Shown: piece by piece, positions 23,166 to 34,925 of the stretch
How positions within the stretch are numbered: position 1 is the first letter of the stretch
Layout: the number at the start of each line of letters is the position of its first letter
Assembly (NCBI RefSeq): GCF_029168945.1
Contig: NW_026870043.1
Coordinates: 7,570,501-7,634,500, forward strand
Direction of reading: 5' to 3'
From: Cannabis sativa
Lineage: Eukaryota; Streptophyta; Magnoliopsida; Rosales; Cannabaceae
DNA: 64,000 bases
The notes under the pieces: generated by a model
What the model was told of the DNA's origin: nothing
Databases searched by the model: none
Seen by the model: the letters and a program-made list of their open reading frames with translations, nothing else
Made by a program: the position numbers and the translations under genes

Positions 23166-26100
23166 GACCTCATGGCTTGGAACTGACTTGTAGTAAGTCT
23201 TTGGATTTGGGACCCATACCCGGACTCAAACCAAGACCCGGACTCAGACCCTGACCAAAACCCACACCCGTACCCCAGACTTGGCTCCGAGTCCAAGACT
23301 TGGTTTGATTCTAGGAACTAGAATCTAACTAGGACCCAGAACTAGAGCCGGACGAGATGCGGACCCGAATTACAACTTGAATTAGGAGTCGGGACACGAA
23401 CCCAAACCCAGACATGGGCTTGGACCAAGACCTGGACCCAGGACCTGGACATGGATTGGAGACCCAGACCTGGACCCAGGACCCAGACCTAGATTGGGGT
23501 CCTAAACTAAAAATTAGAACAAGAATCGAGACCTAGGACTGGGAGAGTGACCCAAGCCCCAACCCCGTTCTCGGTCCCAAACCTTGACCAGGAAATGGAC
23601 ACGGACAGGGACCCAAGATCCGAATCGGACCGAATATTGGGATCCAGATCTTGACCCACGACATGGGGCTTGGACCCAACCCCTAGTGGGGGTCTAGATA
23701 TGGGAATCGTACCAAGACCCGAACCTGGAAACATTTCTAGACTAGGACCCAAACCCAAACTCAGATCCGAGACCCAAAATCGGAATAAGAACTGGAATAA
23801 GGACCGTGGAACAGGAATTGGACATGGCCCCAAAACCAGATCTAGGCGCAGAACCGAATAATGACTCGAACCCAAGAGACCCGAACCCAAGCCCAGACTT
23901 GCGCCAGGACCTGCGACCCAGATCCCGTAACCCAGGACCCATTACCCGGGACCAGGTCCTGAACCTAGACCTATACCAGAACCCGGACCCAGACCCAAAC
24001 CCAGACCAAGACCCGGACCCAGACACGGACTGAAACTTGGACCCAGAATTAGACCCAAACCCAGACTCGTACTCGTACTAGAACTGGGACTCAACCCCAA
24101 ACCCGAACCTAGACCGATATCAGGTATGGGACCTAGACCCGGACTAGGACAAAGACCTGAACCAGAACTAGGACTAGAAACTGGACTAGGAATAGGATCG
24201 AGACTCAAGAGCTGGGACCGAGATCGAGACCTGGGACCGGGACCGAGACCGAGACCGGGACCTGGGACCGGGACAAGGACCGAGACCGGGACCGGGATCC
24301 GGGACCCAGGACCCGATACTTAGACATTAGACCTGACAACCTAATTGTGACCCAAACCTAGACCAAGCCAAGACCCAAGACAAGGACTAGTACCGAACAC
24401 GAACCGGAACCTGCACTCAGACTGGGACCCTAACCCAGACTGGGACCTTGGACCCTGACTTGAATCGGGGACCTGGACCCATGACTCACGACACAAGACC
24501 CAAACCTAGACGCAAACCTCCACCTGACACTCGAACCATGACCCAAGACATGAGCTAGAAATGGACTAGGATCTTGATTTTTGCCAGTGACCCAGGACGC
24601 AAGAAACGAGGCTTGGACCTGACCCTTAATAGGTGTCTAAATCAGGGAATCGAACCTGGACCAAGACCCAAACCCGGACGAAAACCCAAATCCATACCAG
24701 AACTCAAACTAGACTAAACATGAGGTGGGTTTTTGGATTTGTGACCAGGACTCAGACCTGAACCCAAACACGGACCTAGACCCAGATAAGGACTCGGACC
24801 CAGACCCACTCCCAAGCCTGAAATCATATCATGTGACCCGAAATTGAAGCCGAGACTTGAAGCAGTCCCTTAAAACCTAAACCCTAAATCGTAAACCCTA
24901 AATCCTAAAATTTTTACATGTACCCCTAAACCCTAAACCCTAAATCCCTAAACACTAAACCCAAAACCCTAAATCCTACACCCTAACCTAGACACGGGTA
25001 TAGACCCATACTCATTCCGAGATTGGATTCCAGGCCCCAAACCCAGACCCAGATACAGACCCGAACCTAGACCTAGAAGAAGGACCTAAACCTAGACCAG
25101 AACCTGGTCTGGGACCTAGACTTTGATTAGGACCTAGATCAGGATCCAGACTCGATATTGAAAAGGGACTAGGACTCAGACCGGGACCCGGACCCAGACT
25201 AAAACCTGAACCCATACTAGGACCTCGACTCGGACCCAAACTCGAGATCCAAACCCGAACTTAAACTTGGACATAGACTGTGACCTAGGATCCGGACATA
25301 CATGGGGGACCTAGGCCCCAAACTCGAACCTGGAACCAAACTTGGACTAAGGATCTGGACCTAGATGGGGGACTTAGACCCGAAACTGGGCCCCAGAACC
25401 GGGACCGAGACCAAAAACTCGACCCCAGACTCGAGACACGGGACACAACCTTGTACTCGAAGCCCAAGACCTGACTACAGGGACACAACCCCGAACCTGG
25501 ACCCAAACACATTCATAGGACGCAGCCCAAGTCCTTGGACATAAACTGGAATAAGATCGAGATCCGAATCTAGACTTGAGGCTTCGACCTTACCTGTAGT
25601 AAGTGTTTGAATCCACGATCCGGACTCGGATCCATACCCAGACCCGGACCTAGACCCAGACCGGGATCCAAACCCGATCTCAGAATCAGAATAGGAAGCG
25701 GACAAGGTCAAGGACTAGAATGCAGACCTTGGAAGTAGCAGGACCCAAACCTAAACCAAAACTCAAACTAGAACCCATACCGAGACTTGGACCCGGATTG
25801 GGACCTGTGACATGGGACCTAAACAAAGATCACGACCTGGACCCAGACCGGGACCGAGAGCCAAACCCAGTCCCAGACCCAAAAACTATGGCTGGACCCA
25901 GGACCTAAGAACCAAACTCGGACCTGGGATCTGAGACTCAGACCCACACTGGGAGTGGGACCCAAACGCAAACCAAGACTTGGACTCAGACCAGGACTCA
26001 AGATCCGAACACGAATCAAAACACAAACTTGAACCCGGATCGACACCTAGGACCTGGACATAGATGGGGGACCCAAACCCCGAAATTGAAACCCCAAACT

Positions 26101-28310
26101 GGGACCAAAATTTGGGCCTCGAAACTTGGATCAGGATCCGGCACCCGGTCGAGACCCAAATCATGACCTAGGACCCACCTCGGGACTTGGGATCCGGGAC
26201 TCGATGCTTGGACCTGAGCCATAGTCAGTGTTTGGATTTGGGAATCAGACCAGAACCCGAACCCAAACTCGAACTCAAACCAAGACCTGGACACATACCC
26301 AGACCCGGACCCACACTCGGGAACCAAAACTGAAACTTGAACTAGAACTGGACTAGGATCTTAGAAAGAGACTGGGTCTTCCACCTGGATCGGCACCCAA
26401 AACCGGACCCAACCTCAAACCCTAACTGAGACCGAAACACGGACCTAAACCTCGCCCCGAACCCAAATCAAGACTAGAACCCAAACATAGACCCAAACTC
26501 GACCCGAACTCGTACCCCGTGACTTGAAACTACAACCGAAACAAAAAGGAGATCGGGACCGAGAAACAGGACTAGTACTAGGACCTGAACGCATACACAA
26601 AACTGTAACCAGACCAGGACCCGGACTCGGACACAAACCCACACTATGATTGGGTCCCAAACTTGAATCCAAACCCGAACTGGGACTTGGGACCCAAACC
26701 CAGACCTGAACTCAAACCCAAGCATGGAACAGGACTTGGGAACCACAATTGGGATCGAGACCCAAAACTGCACCAAAGTCTCGGTCTCAGAGCTAGACCA
26801 AGACCCAGATCGGGACCTGGGACATGAACCGAAACCAAACTGGATCCCGTGAATGGGATCCAGATCTTGTCTCGCGATCTGGGAACCGGGGCTTGGACAA
26901 TACCCATAGTCGGTATCTTGATCGGGGACTTAAAGAAGGACCCAAAGCTCAAGCATGACCTGGACCCAGACCCAAACCTAGGACCCAAAACCGAAACCTG
27001 AACCAAAACGTTATCAAGACCTTGGAACATGATCGGGACAAGGATCTGGACCAAGACAGGGACCCAAAACTACACCAAAACCCAGCCCCGAAACACATGC
27101 TCGAACTCAGTCCCGGACCCAGACTATGATTGAGACTTGAACTTGAACTCGAACTCGAACTCGGGACTCGATCCTGCACCTAGACCAAGCCCCTAACCTC
27201 AACTGGGATTGAAACAAGGAAATTGACACGAACCTCGACCCGGACCGGAATACCGACTCAGACCTACACAAGGATCAAAACACAGGACCTGGACCACCAG
27301 ACGCAGACCCTGACTCGAGACACGAACCTCGACCGAAACCTAAATCTGAAAAACCGGTCACACGGACTCAAACTAAGACTCACACCGCGACAACAACCTG
27401 GACCTAGACCCGGACCCAGAACCAAATCCAGACCCAGAACCCATAGCTGAGAGCAGAACCGAACCCAAACCATAACCCAAATTCAGATAAGAACTTGGAC
27501 AGAGACCTTGACTAGGACAGGGACCTGAGACCTGGGACCCGAACCTAGACCGGGACCTGGACTCGACCTGGTTCTAAACCCTCGCTGGAACCTGAGACCC
27601 ACGACCGAGACCAGGATCCAAACCCTGACAAGGACCCGAACCTGAACCCAGACCATGATTGGGACCAAGACCTAGACTCGAACCCAGACCGGGACCTACA
27701 CAAAAACCAAGACTCGGGACCCGAACTCGAACCTAGACCAAAACCAAGACCTAGGAACCAGACATAGATGGGGGACATAGACTAGGGACCAGGCCTCGAA
27801 ACCCAAACCTAGATCTAAATCCGAGATTCGAACCCGAACGAGGACCTGACTTGGACCCAAGAATTCAAAGTCAGACCCAGACCCAGAACAAAAACCTGCC
27901 CTGGACCCAAATCATGACAAGAACCTGGACACGAATCCATACTAGGATCGAACCCGAACAAGACCCGGACCCAAACCCAAACAATGAATCGAAATAGAAA
28001 CTGGGACTAGGACCAAGATTGGGACCTAGAACTCAGACCCAGATTGGGGACCCAGACTTGGGCCTCTAACCCTGACGCATATCGGAACTCGAGACTCGGA
28101 CCTAAACCTGGACTTAGACTCGATCCCAGATTCAGAGCCTGACCGAGATTGAAACCCAAACCAAAACTCAAACTAGGACTTGAACCCCGACCGTGTCCTA
28201 GACTCGGACCAGGTCCCAGACCCAAACACTGACCCTCACCTAGGACCCGGACTGGGACTTGGGACCCGAAGTGGAACAAGACTGCGACCCGAGACCGTTA
28301 TAAAATCTGG
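23166..28310 (+). repeat. Higher-order copy 3 (boxes 1-6)
   Basis: Complete ~5.1 kb unit: boxes at about 23190, 23693, 24626, 25596, 26221 and 26906, with spacings 503, 933, 970, 625 and 685. It is the closest relative of copy 1 and shows the uninterrupted sequence where copy 1 received the copia element (24396-24420). GGGACC-rich tract at 24225-24310; cassette at 24867. After about 27950 the similarity to copy 1 is lost. Confidence 0.85.
24867..24988 (+). repeat. Interstitial telomere-like cassette 3
   Basis: CCCTAAA-type heptamers with the conserved TTTTTACATGTACCCC interruption. It starts 241 bp after box 3 of copy 3. Flanks match cassette 1. Confidence 0.9.
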
Positions 28311-31300
28311 ACACGGGGCTTGGACCTGACCCGTAGCCAGTGTTTTGATTTGGGACCCATACGCGGACACGAACCCAGACCCAGAGTCGGACCCATACCC
28401 TGACCCAGACCTAGACTCGTACCCAAACCTAGGTCCGAGTCTGAGTTTGGATTTGAGTCCGGGAACTGGAATCTAACTAGGACCAACACCCAGACCCAGA
28501 CCGGGACACGAACCCAAATAAAAACTGAACTTGGGACTAAACACACAACCCAGACACAGACTTGAGGCAAGACCCGGACCAAGGACTCGTACTGGGATTG
28601 GAGACTCAAACCTGGACCTAGGACCCAGACATAGATTGGGGACCCAAAAAAAAATTAAAACCAGAATTTGGAGCCATGAATGGGACTGGAGCAAAGACCC
28701 AACCTCGGTCTCGGTCCCAGACCCGGACCCAGACACGGACACGGACTGGAACCCCGGATCCTAATTGGAATGAGACTATGACCCCATATTGGGAGCCGGA
28801 TCTTTACCCACAACTCGGGGCTTCGACCCAACCCGTAGTCGGCGTTTAGATCTTGGAATGGTACCAAAACATGAACCTGGAACAATTTCTAGACCAGGAC
28901 CCAAACCCAGACTTAGACTCGAGACCCAAAATTAGAACGAGAACCGGAATCAGGACCCTAGAACTTGAATCGGACAAGGACCCAAAACAATATCTAGATG
29001 CAGAACCGAACACAGACTCGAACCCAGAGCGAGATCGATACGTAGATCCAGACCTGAACCCAGACCTTAACTTGCGCCAGGACATGCGACCAAAAACTCG
29101 GAACCAATGACCCGTGACTCGGGACATGGACCAGAACCAAGACCCGTACCAGAACCCGGACCCACACCCAGACCCAAATCCAGACGAAGACCCAAACCTA
29201 CACATGGACTGAAACCCAGACCTATACCCAGACCTAGACGAAGACCCGGTCCCAGACTTGGACTCATACCAGAACTCGAACTCGAACCCGGGACTCGAAC
29301 TCGGATTAAGATCAAAACTATGACCCAGACCCAAACTACGACCGAGACCAAAACCAGGACTGGGACTAGAAAATAGACTAGGACTGGGACCGCGACCGAG
29401 ACCCGGGACCCGATGCTCAAACCCTGGACCTGAGAACTGATTTATGACCTAGAGATAGACCAGGCCAAGACCCGAGACAAGGACCAGTACCAAACACAGA
29501 TCGAGACCTACACTCGGACTGGGACCCTAACCCAGACCCAGACCTAGGACCTTGACCTAAATTGGTGTTCCGGACCCATGACTTAGAACCCAAGACCCAA
29601 ACCTAGACAAAAACTTGGACCTAAGACCCGAACCTGGACCCAAGAGATGAGCTAGAATTCCACTAGGATCTGGATTTGGACCCGGGACCCAGGACCCAAG
29701 ACTCGAGCCTTGGACCCCACACACAGTAGGTGTCCAAATTTTGGAATTGGACCTCGACCCTGACCCAGACCCAGACAAGAACCTGAACCCGTACTAGGAA
29801 CTTGAACTAGAGTCGACATGTGGTTGGTGTTTTGATTTGGGACCAAGACTCAGACCTGAACCCAAACAAAAACCGAAACCCAGACCAGGACTCGCACCCA
29901 AACCCATAGCCGAACCTTAACTTGTACCTTATGACCCAAAATTGGAACCGAAACTGGAAGCAGACCCTTAAACCCTAAATCCTAAATCCTAAACTCTTTA
30001 CACTTACCACTAAACCCTAAACCCTAAATCTCTTAACACTAAACACAAAACCCTAAACCCTAACCTAGACACGGGCCTGGACCCATACTAATACAAACAT
30101 CGGAACCCAGGACCCAGACCCGGACCCGAATCCAGACCCGAACCTTGACCCAAACTTAAGACTTTAACTCAGACAAAAACCTAGACCAAAACTTGGTCGC
30201 GAACCTAGGCGATTACTGGGACTCGGATCGAGACCCCGACCCAGACTCAAGCAGGGACCTGGACTCAGACCGGCACCGGGACCCAGACTGGGACCTAGGA
30301 TTCAGACCTAGATTGGGGACCTGGGCCCCAAACCCAAACCAACACCTAGTCCTGGACGAAGGATCCAGACCTAGATGGGGGACTTAGACCCGAAACAGGG
30401 CCCTAAAACCGGGAACGAGACCCAAAAATCGACCCCAAACATGAGACACGGGACCCGACCCTGACCCGCAACCCAGGACCTGACTACTGGGACACAACTT
30501 TGAACCCGAACCCAAACCCAAACATAGGACACGGCCCAAGAGCCGGGACCCAAACTGGAACAAGACAGAGATCCAAGACCGAGATCCGAATCTAGACCTG
30601 AGGATTTGACCTGACCCGTAGTCAGTGTTTTAATCCAGGACCCAGACTCGGATCTGTACCCAGACCCAGACTTGGACTCAAACCCGATCCCGGACCCAGA
30701 ATCGAAATCAAACTAAGATAGGGACAAGAACCCACACTTGGGACAGTAACAGGACCCAAACGTAAACCCAAACTCAGACCAGAACCCATACCGGGACTTA
30801 GACACGGACCAGGACCTGTGACTTGGGACCTAAACCATACTCAGACCTGAAATTCAAAACTTGGACCCACACTGGGACAGGGAATGGGACCGGAACTCAG
30901 ACACGAACAAAAATCGAGACGTAGACTCAAATCGAGACTCGAGACCTGATCCCGAACTTGAAATGTGACCGAGACCTAGACCTGGACCCAAACCCGAGAC
31001 CAGGACCTGGACCCAACCTCATAGCCTAATCGAGATCGAAACCTGGACCTGAACCTCACCCCCGGACCCAAATCAGGACCCGAACCCAAACTCGGATCTG
31101 GACTCGGACACAGATCCACCCTCGGATTGGGTCCCAAACCTAAATCCAAACCTGAACCGGGAGTCAAGACCCAAACCTAGACCGCAACTTAGACCCAAAC
31201 ATGGAACAGGACTCGAGACCTAGAATTGGGATCGAGACCTAGAACTGTACCCTAGTCTCGATCTCAGACCTAGACTGAGACCCTAACCGGGAGTTGGGAC

Positions 31301-32275
31301 ATGAACTGAAACAAGACTGGGAACCGTGATTGGGATCCAAATCTTGTCTTGGGATTCGGGAACTAGGGCTTGGACAAGACCCATAGTTGGTGTGTTGATC
31401 TAGGACTAGGACAAGTACCCAAAGCAAGACCAGGACCTAGACCCAGACCCAAACATGGGACCCGAAACTTAAACTTGAACCAGAACGTCACCAGCACCCT
31501 AGAACAGGACCTGGACCTAGACTGGCACCTAGAACTAGACCATAACCAATCTGCAAAACTCGAGGTCGGACCCAGTCCCAAACTCGGACTTGTATCCAGA
31601 CTAGGACTGAGACTCGAACCCTAACCCAAACCCGAGCTCTGGACTCGATCGAAGACTCAAACAAAGCCCCTGACCGAGACTGGGATTCAGTTCTAGAGAT
31701 GGATACGAACCCAGACCAAAAACAAAATACCGAGCTAGACCTAATGCAAGAACGAAACACGAGACCTAGACTCAGACCCAGATGCAGACGAAGACCTGAA
31801 CCTGGGACCTGAACTCAGACCTGGACCCAGCCATGGATCTAAAAAACCCGTACCCAAACTCAAACTAAGACTCGAACCCCGACCCCAACTTTGACCAAGA
31901 CCCTAACCTGGAACCAAACCTGGACCCAGAATCAGAACTACAACCTGAACCTAGACCCAGACTTGAACCTAGCACCCAGCTCGTGACCCGGCACCCGAAA
32001 TGGAACAAGACCGGGAATCAAGATTGGGATCCGGATCTAGACTCGATGCATGGACTGAACCTGTAGTCAGTGTCTGGATCTAGGACACAGCTCCGGACCC
32101 AAACCCAGACCCAAACTTGAATCCAGTCCCAGACCCAAACATGAACCCAATCCCAGACCCAAACCCATACCTTGTGACCCAAAATTGGAACCGAAACTGG
32201 AAGTAGACCGGGACCCAAGATTAGGACCGGAACTAGGACTTGGACCTAGAACTGTAACTGGACCTGGACCTAAGG
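28311..32275 (+). repeat. Higher-order copy 4 (boxes 1-6), cut by an inversion junction
   Basis: Boxes at about 28333, 28835, 29725, 30618, 31383 and 32063, with spacings 502, 890, 893, 765 and 680. More diverged from copies 1 and 3 than those are from each other, but with the same order and cassette position. The array flips orientation at about 32270-32281, about 210 bp after box 6. No genes. Confidence 0.82.
29965..30065 (+). repeat. Interstitial telomere-like cassette 4
   Basis: Shorter, more degenerate CCCTAAA cassette with the interruption changed to CTCTTTACACTTACCAC. It begins 240 bp after box 3 of copy 4 and ends in AAACCCTAACC like the others. Confidence 0.88.
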
Positions 32276-34925
32276 CCCCAGTTCTGGTCCTAGTTTGGGG
32301 GCCCGTTTCCCGGGTCTGGGTCCCCCATCTATGTTCGAGTCCAAGGTCCTAGTTCGGGTCCAAGTTTGTGTTCTAGTTCGGGTAAAGGTCTCGGGTTCTC
32401 GGCCCGAGTCTAGGTCTCGGTTAGGGTTTAGGTCTGAGTTCTAGTCCCAGTCCCAGTTTAGGTCCAGGTTTTGGGTCCCAAGTCCGAGTTTGGTTCTTGG
32501 GTCCTGGGTTCCGGCCCTAATTTTTTGGTCTGGGTTTGGGTCCGGGTCCAAGACTGGGTCTAGGTCTCGGTCTTAGTTTAGGTCCTAAGTCACAGGTCCC
32601 AATCCGGGTCCTTGTCGCGGTATGGGTTCTGGTTGAGTTTGGGTTTAGGTTTGGGTCCTGTTACAGTCCCAGGTCTGGGTTCTCGTTCCAATCCTAGTTC
32701 GATTCTGATTGTGGGTCCAAGATCGAGTCTTGATCCCGGTTCGAGTCTAGGTCTGGGTACGAATCTAGGTCTGTGTCTTCGATTTAAAGACTGATTACGG
32801 GTCAAGTCAAAGCCTCAGGTTCAAATTCAGATCTCGGTCTTGGATCCCAGTATTATTCAAGTTCGTGTCCCAGGTCTTGGGCCGAGTCCTAAGTTTGAGT
32901 TTGGGATCGAGTTTTGGGTTGTGTCCCGGTAGTCAGGTCTTGGGTTTCAGGTCTAAGGTCGGGTCCTATGTCTCGAGTTTGGCGTCGAGTTTTGGGTCTC
33001 GAACCCCAGTTTTGGGCGTAGTTTTGGGTCCAAGTCCCCCATCTAGGTCCAGATCATTGGTCCAAGTCTGGGTCCAGGTTCATGTTTAGGGCCTAGCTCC
33101 CCCATCTAGGTCATAGAGTTCGGTTCCCAGGTCCCAAGTCTGAATCTTGGGTCCTGGGTCTCGGTCCCGATCCCAATCCAAGTTCTAGTCCCAGTCTAGG
33201 TTTAGGGCTCGGTCCTAGTCTAGGTCTGTGTCCCAGCCCTGATCTCGATCCGGGTCTGAGTCTCGGGTTTGAGTCTAAGTCCTAGGTTTGAGTTCGAATT
33301 CTAGTGTGAGTCTGGGTTTGGGTTTGGGTCCGGGTTTTGGTTTTGGTCTTGGACTAGGTCTTGGTCTTGGTCTGGGTCTGGGTCTGGGTCCGGGTTTTGG
33401 TACGGGTCTAGGTTGTAGTCTAGGTCCCGAGTCCCGGGTCCTAGGCTCCATGTTCAGGGTCGCAGGTCCTAGCGCAATTCTAGGTTCAGGTTTGGGTCTT
33501 GGTCCGGGTATCGATCCCAATCTGGGTCCACGTTCGTGTTCGGTTCCATGTCTAGATCTAGTTATGTGTCCAGGTCCAATTCCTGTTTTAAGGTCCTGAA
33601 TTTGAGCATGGGTTTGGGTCCACGTCTAGAAATGGTTCCATGTTCGGGTCTTGGTACGATTAAAAGATCGAGACACCGACTACGGGTTGTGTCCAAGCTT
33701 TAGGTTGTGGGTCAAGATCCGCATCCCAATCTTGGGTCCAGATCTTGTTCCGATTCAGATCCTAGGTCCTAGTTCGTGTCCGTGTCCAAGTCTGGGTCTG
33801 GGACCGAGACGGGGGTCGGGTCTTGGGTCCCAGTCCAAATCTTGGGTCTCGATTCTAGTTCTAATTTCGGGTTTGGGTCACCAATCTAGGTGTGGGACTT
33901 GGGTACAAGTCTGAATCTCCAATCCCGGTCTGGAATCTACGTTCGCGTCTAGCTCCAAGTCTGTGTCTGGGTTCGAGTTCGTGTCCAGAGTCCTGATCTG
34001 AGTTTTGATTTGGGTCCATCTCCCGGTCTGGGTTTGGGTCTGGGTCCTCGTCAGATTCCAGGGCTCAGGACCGAGACCGAGTCCTTGTCCCCTGATCTTG
34101 TTCTTGGGTGTCGGTTCACAAAGTACGGGTCCAGGTCTGGGTCCGGGTTTAGTTTCGAGTCCGAGTTAGGGTTTAAGTCCGGGTATGGGTCCCAGATCCA
34201 AACATCAACTATGGGTCAGGTCCAAGACACGAGTCAAGATCAGGATCCCGGTCTCGGGTCCCAATCTAGTTCCACTTCGTGTCCGAGGTGCTGGTGCGGG
34301 TCCTAGTTCAGGGTCTGGGTCTAGGGTCACGTCTTTGGTCTCGATGCCAGTTCTAAAGCCCAGGTCCCAGGTCCAAGTCCCCATCTAAGTCTGAGTCCTA
34401 GGTCACGGTTGGGGTTCAAGTCCTAGTCCGAGTTTGGGTTCGAGTTTTCGATCCCGGTCCGGGTCCAGATCTGGGTTCGAGTACGAGTTTGAGTCCAGAT
34501 CCAAGTTCGGGTCAGAGTCTCGTGTTTCGATCCGGGTCTGGGTTCTGAGGCCCAAGTCCAGGTCCCCCATCCAAGTTTGGGTCCTAGGTCTTAGTCCGGG
34601 TCCATGTTTGGGTTTGGGTCCTAGTCCAGTTCTTATTTCGATTCCGTGTTTGGGTTCGGGTTCGGGTCCTGGTCGAGGTCGGGGTCTGAGTCCTGGTCCA
34701 AGTCAAGGGTCAGGTCTCTGTCCAAGTCTGGATCCCGGTCTGGGTCTGGGTTTTGGTCTAGCTCCAAGTCCAAGTCTTGGGTACAAGTCAAGGTTTGGGT
34801 CTAGGTTTCGGTCTGAATCCAGGTCCCAAGTTTCAATCCCGGTCTGGCATGGGTTTGGGTTCGAGTCTAGGTCAGTATCCAGATCCACGTCTAGGTCAGA
34901 GTCTGGGTCTAAGCTCGTCTCCCAT
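32276..34925 (-). repeat. Inverted (G-rich) satellite island with boxes 4, 2 and 1
   Basis: The hexamer changes abruptly to GGGTCT/GGGTCC on the + strand. Reverse-complement boxes lie at about 32790 (type 4), 33680 (type 2) and 34210 (type 1; 530 bp from box 2). Box 3 and the telomere-like cassette expected between 32790 and 33680 are missing, so this is a deleted inverted copy. A G-quadruplex-type run lies at 33374-33394. Confidence 0.8.
33374..33394 (+). other. G-quadruplex-type motif
   Basis: Four GGG runs separated by three bases (TCT, TCT, TCC) fit the canonical G3N3 quadruplex pattern. Similar runs recur throughout the G-rich blocks, so this is one clear example rather than a unique site. 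Confidence 0.6.

Noticed and set aside
13174..32275. rDNA intergenic spacer
   Set aside because: No 18S, 5.8S, 25S or 5S sequence in the window, and no polymerase I promoter-like element that I recognise.
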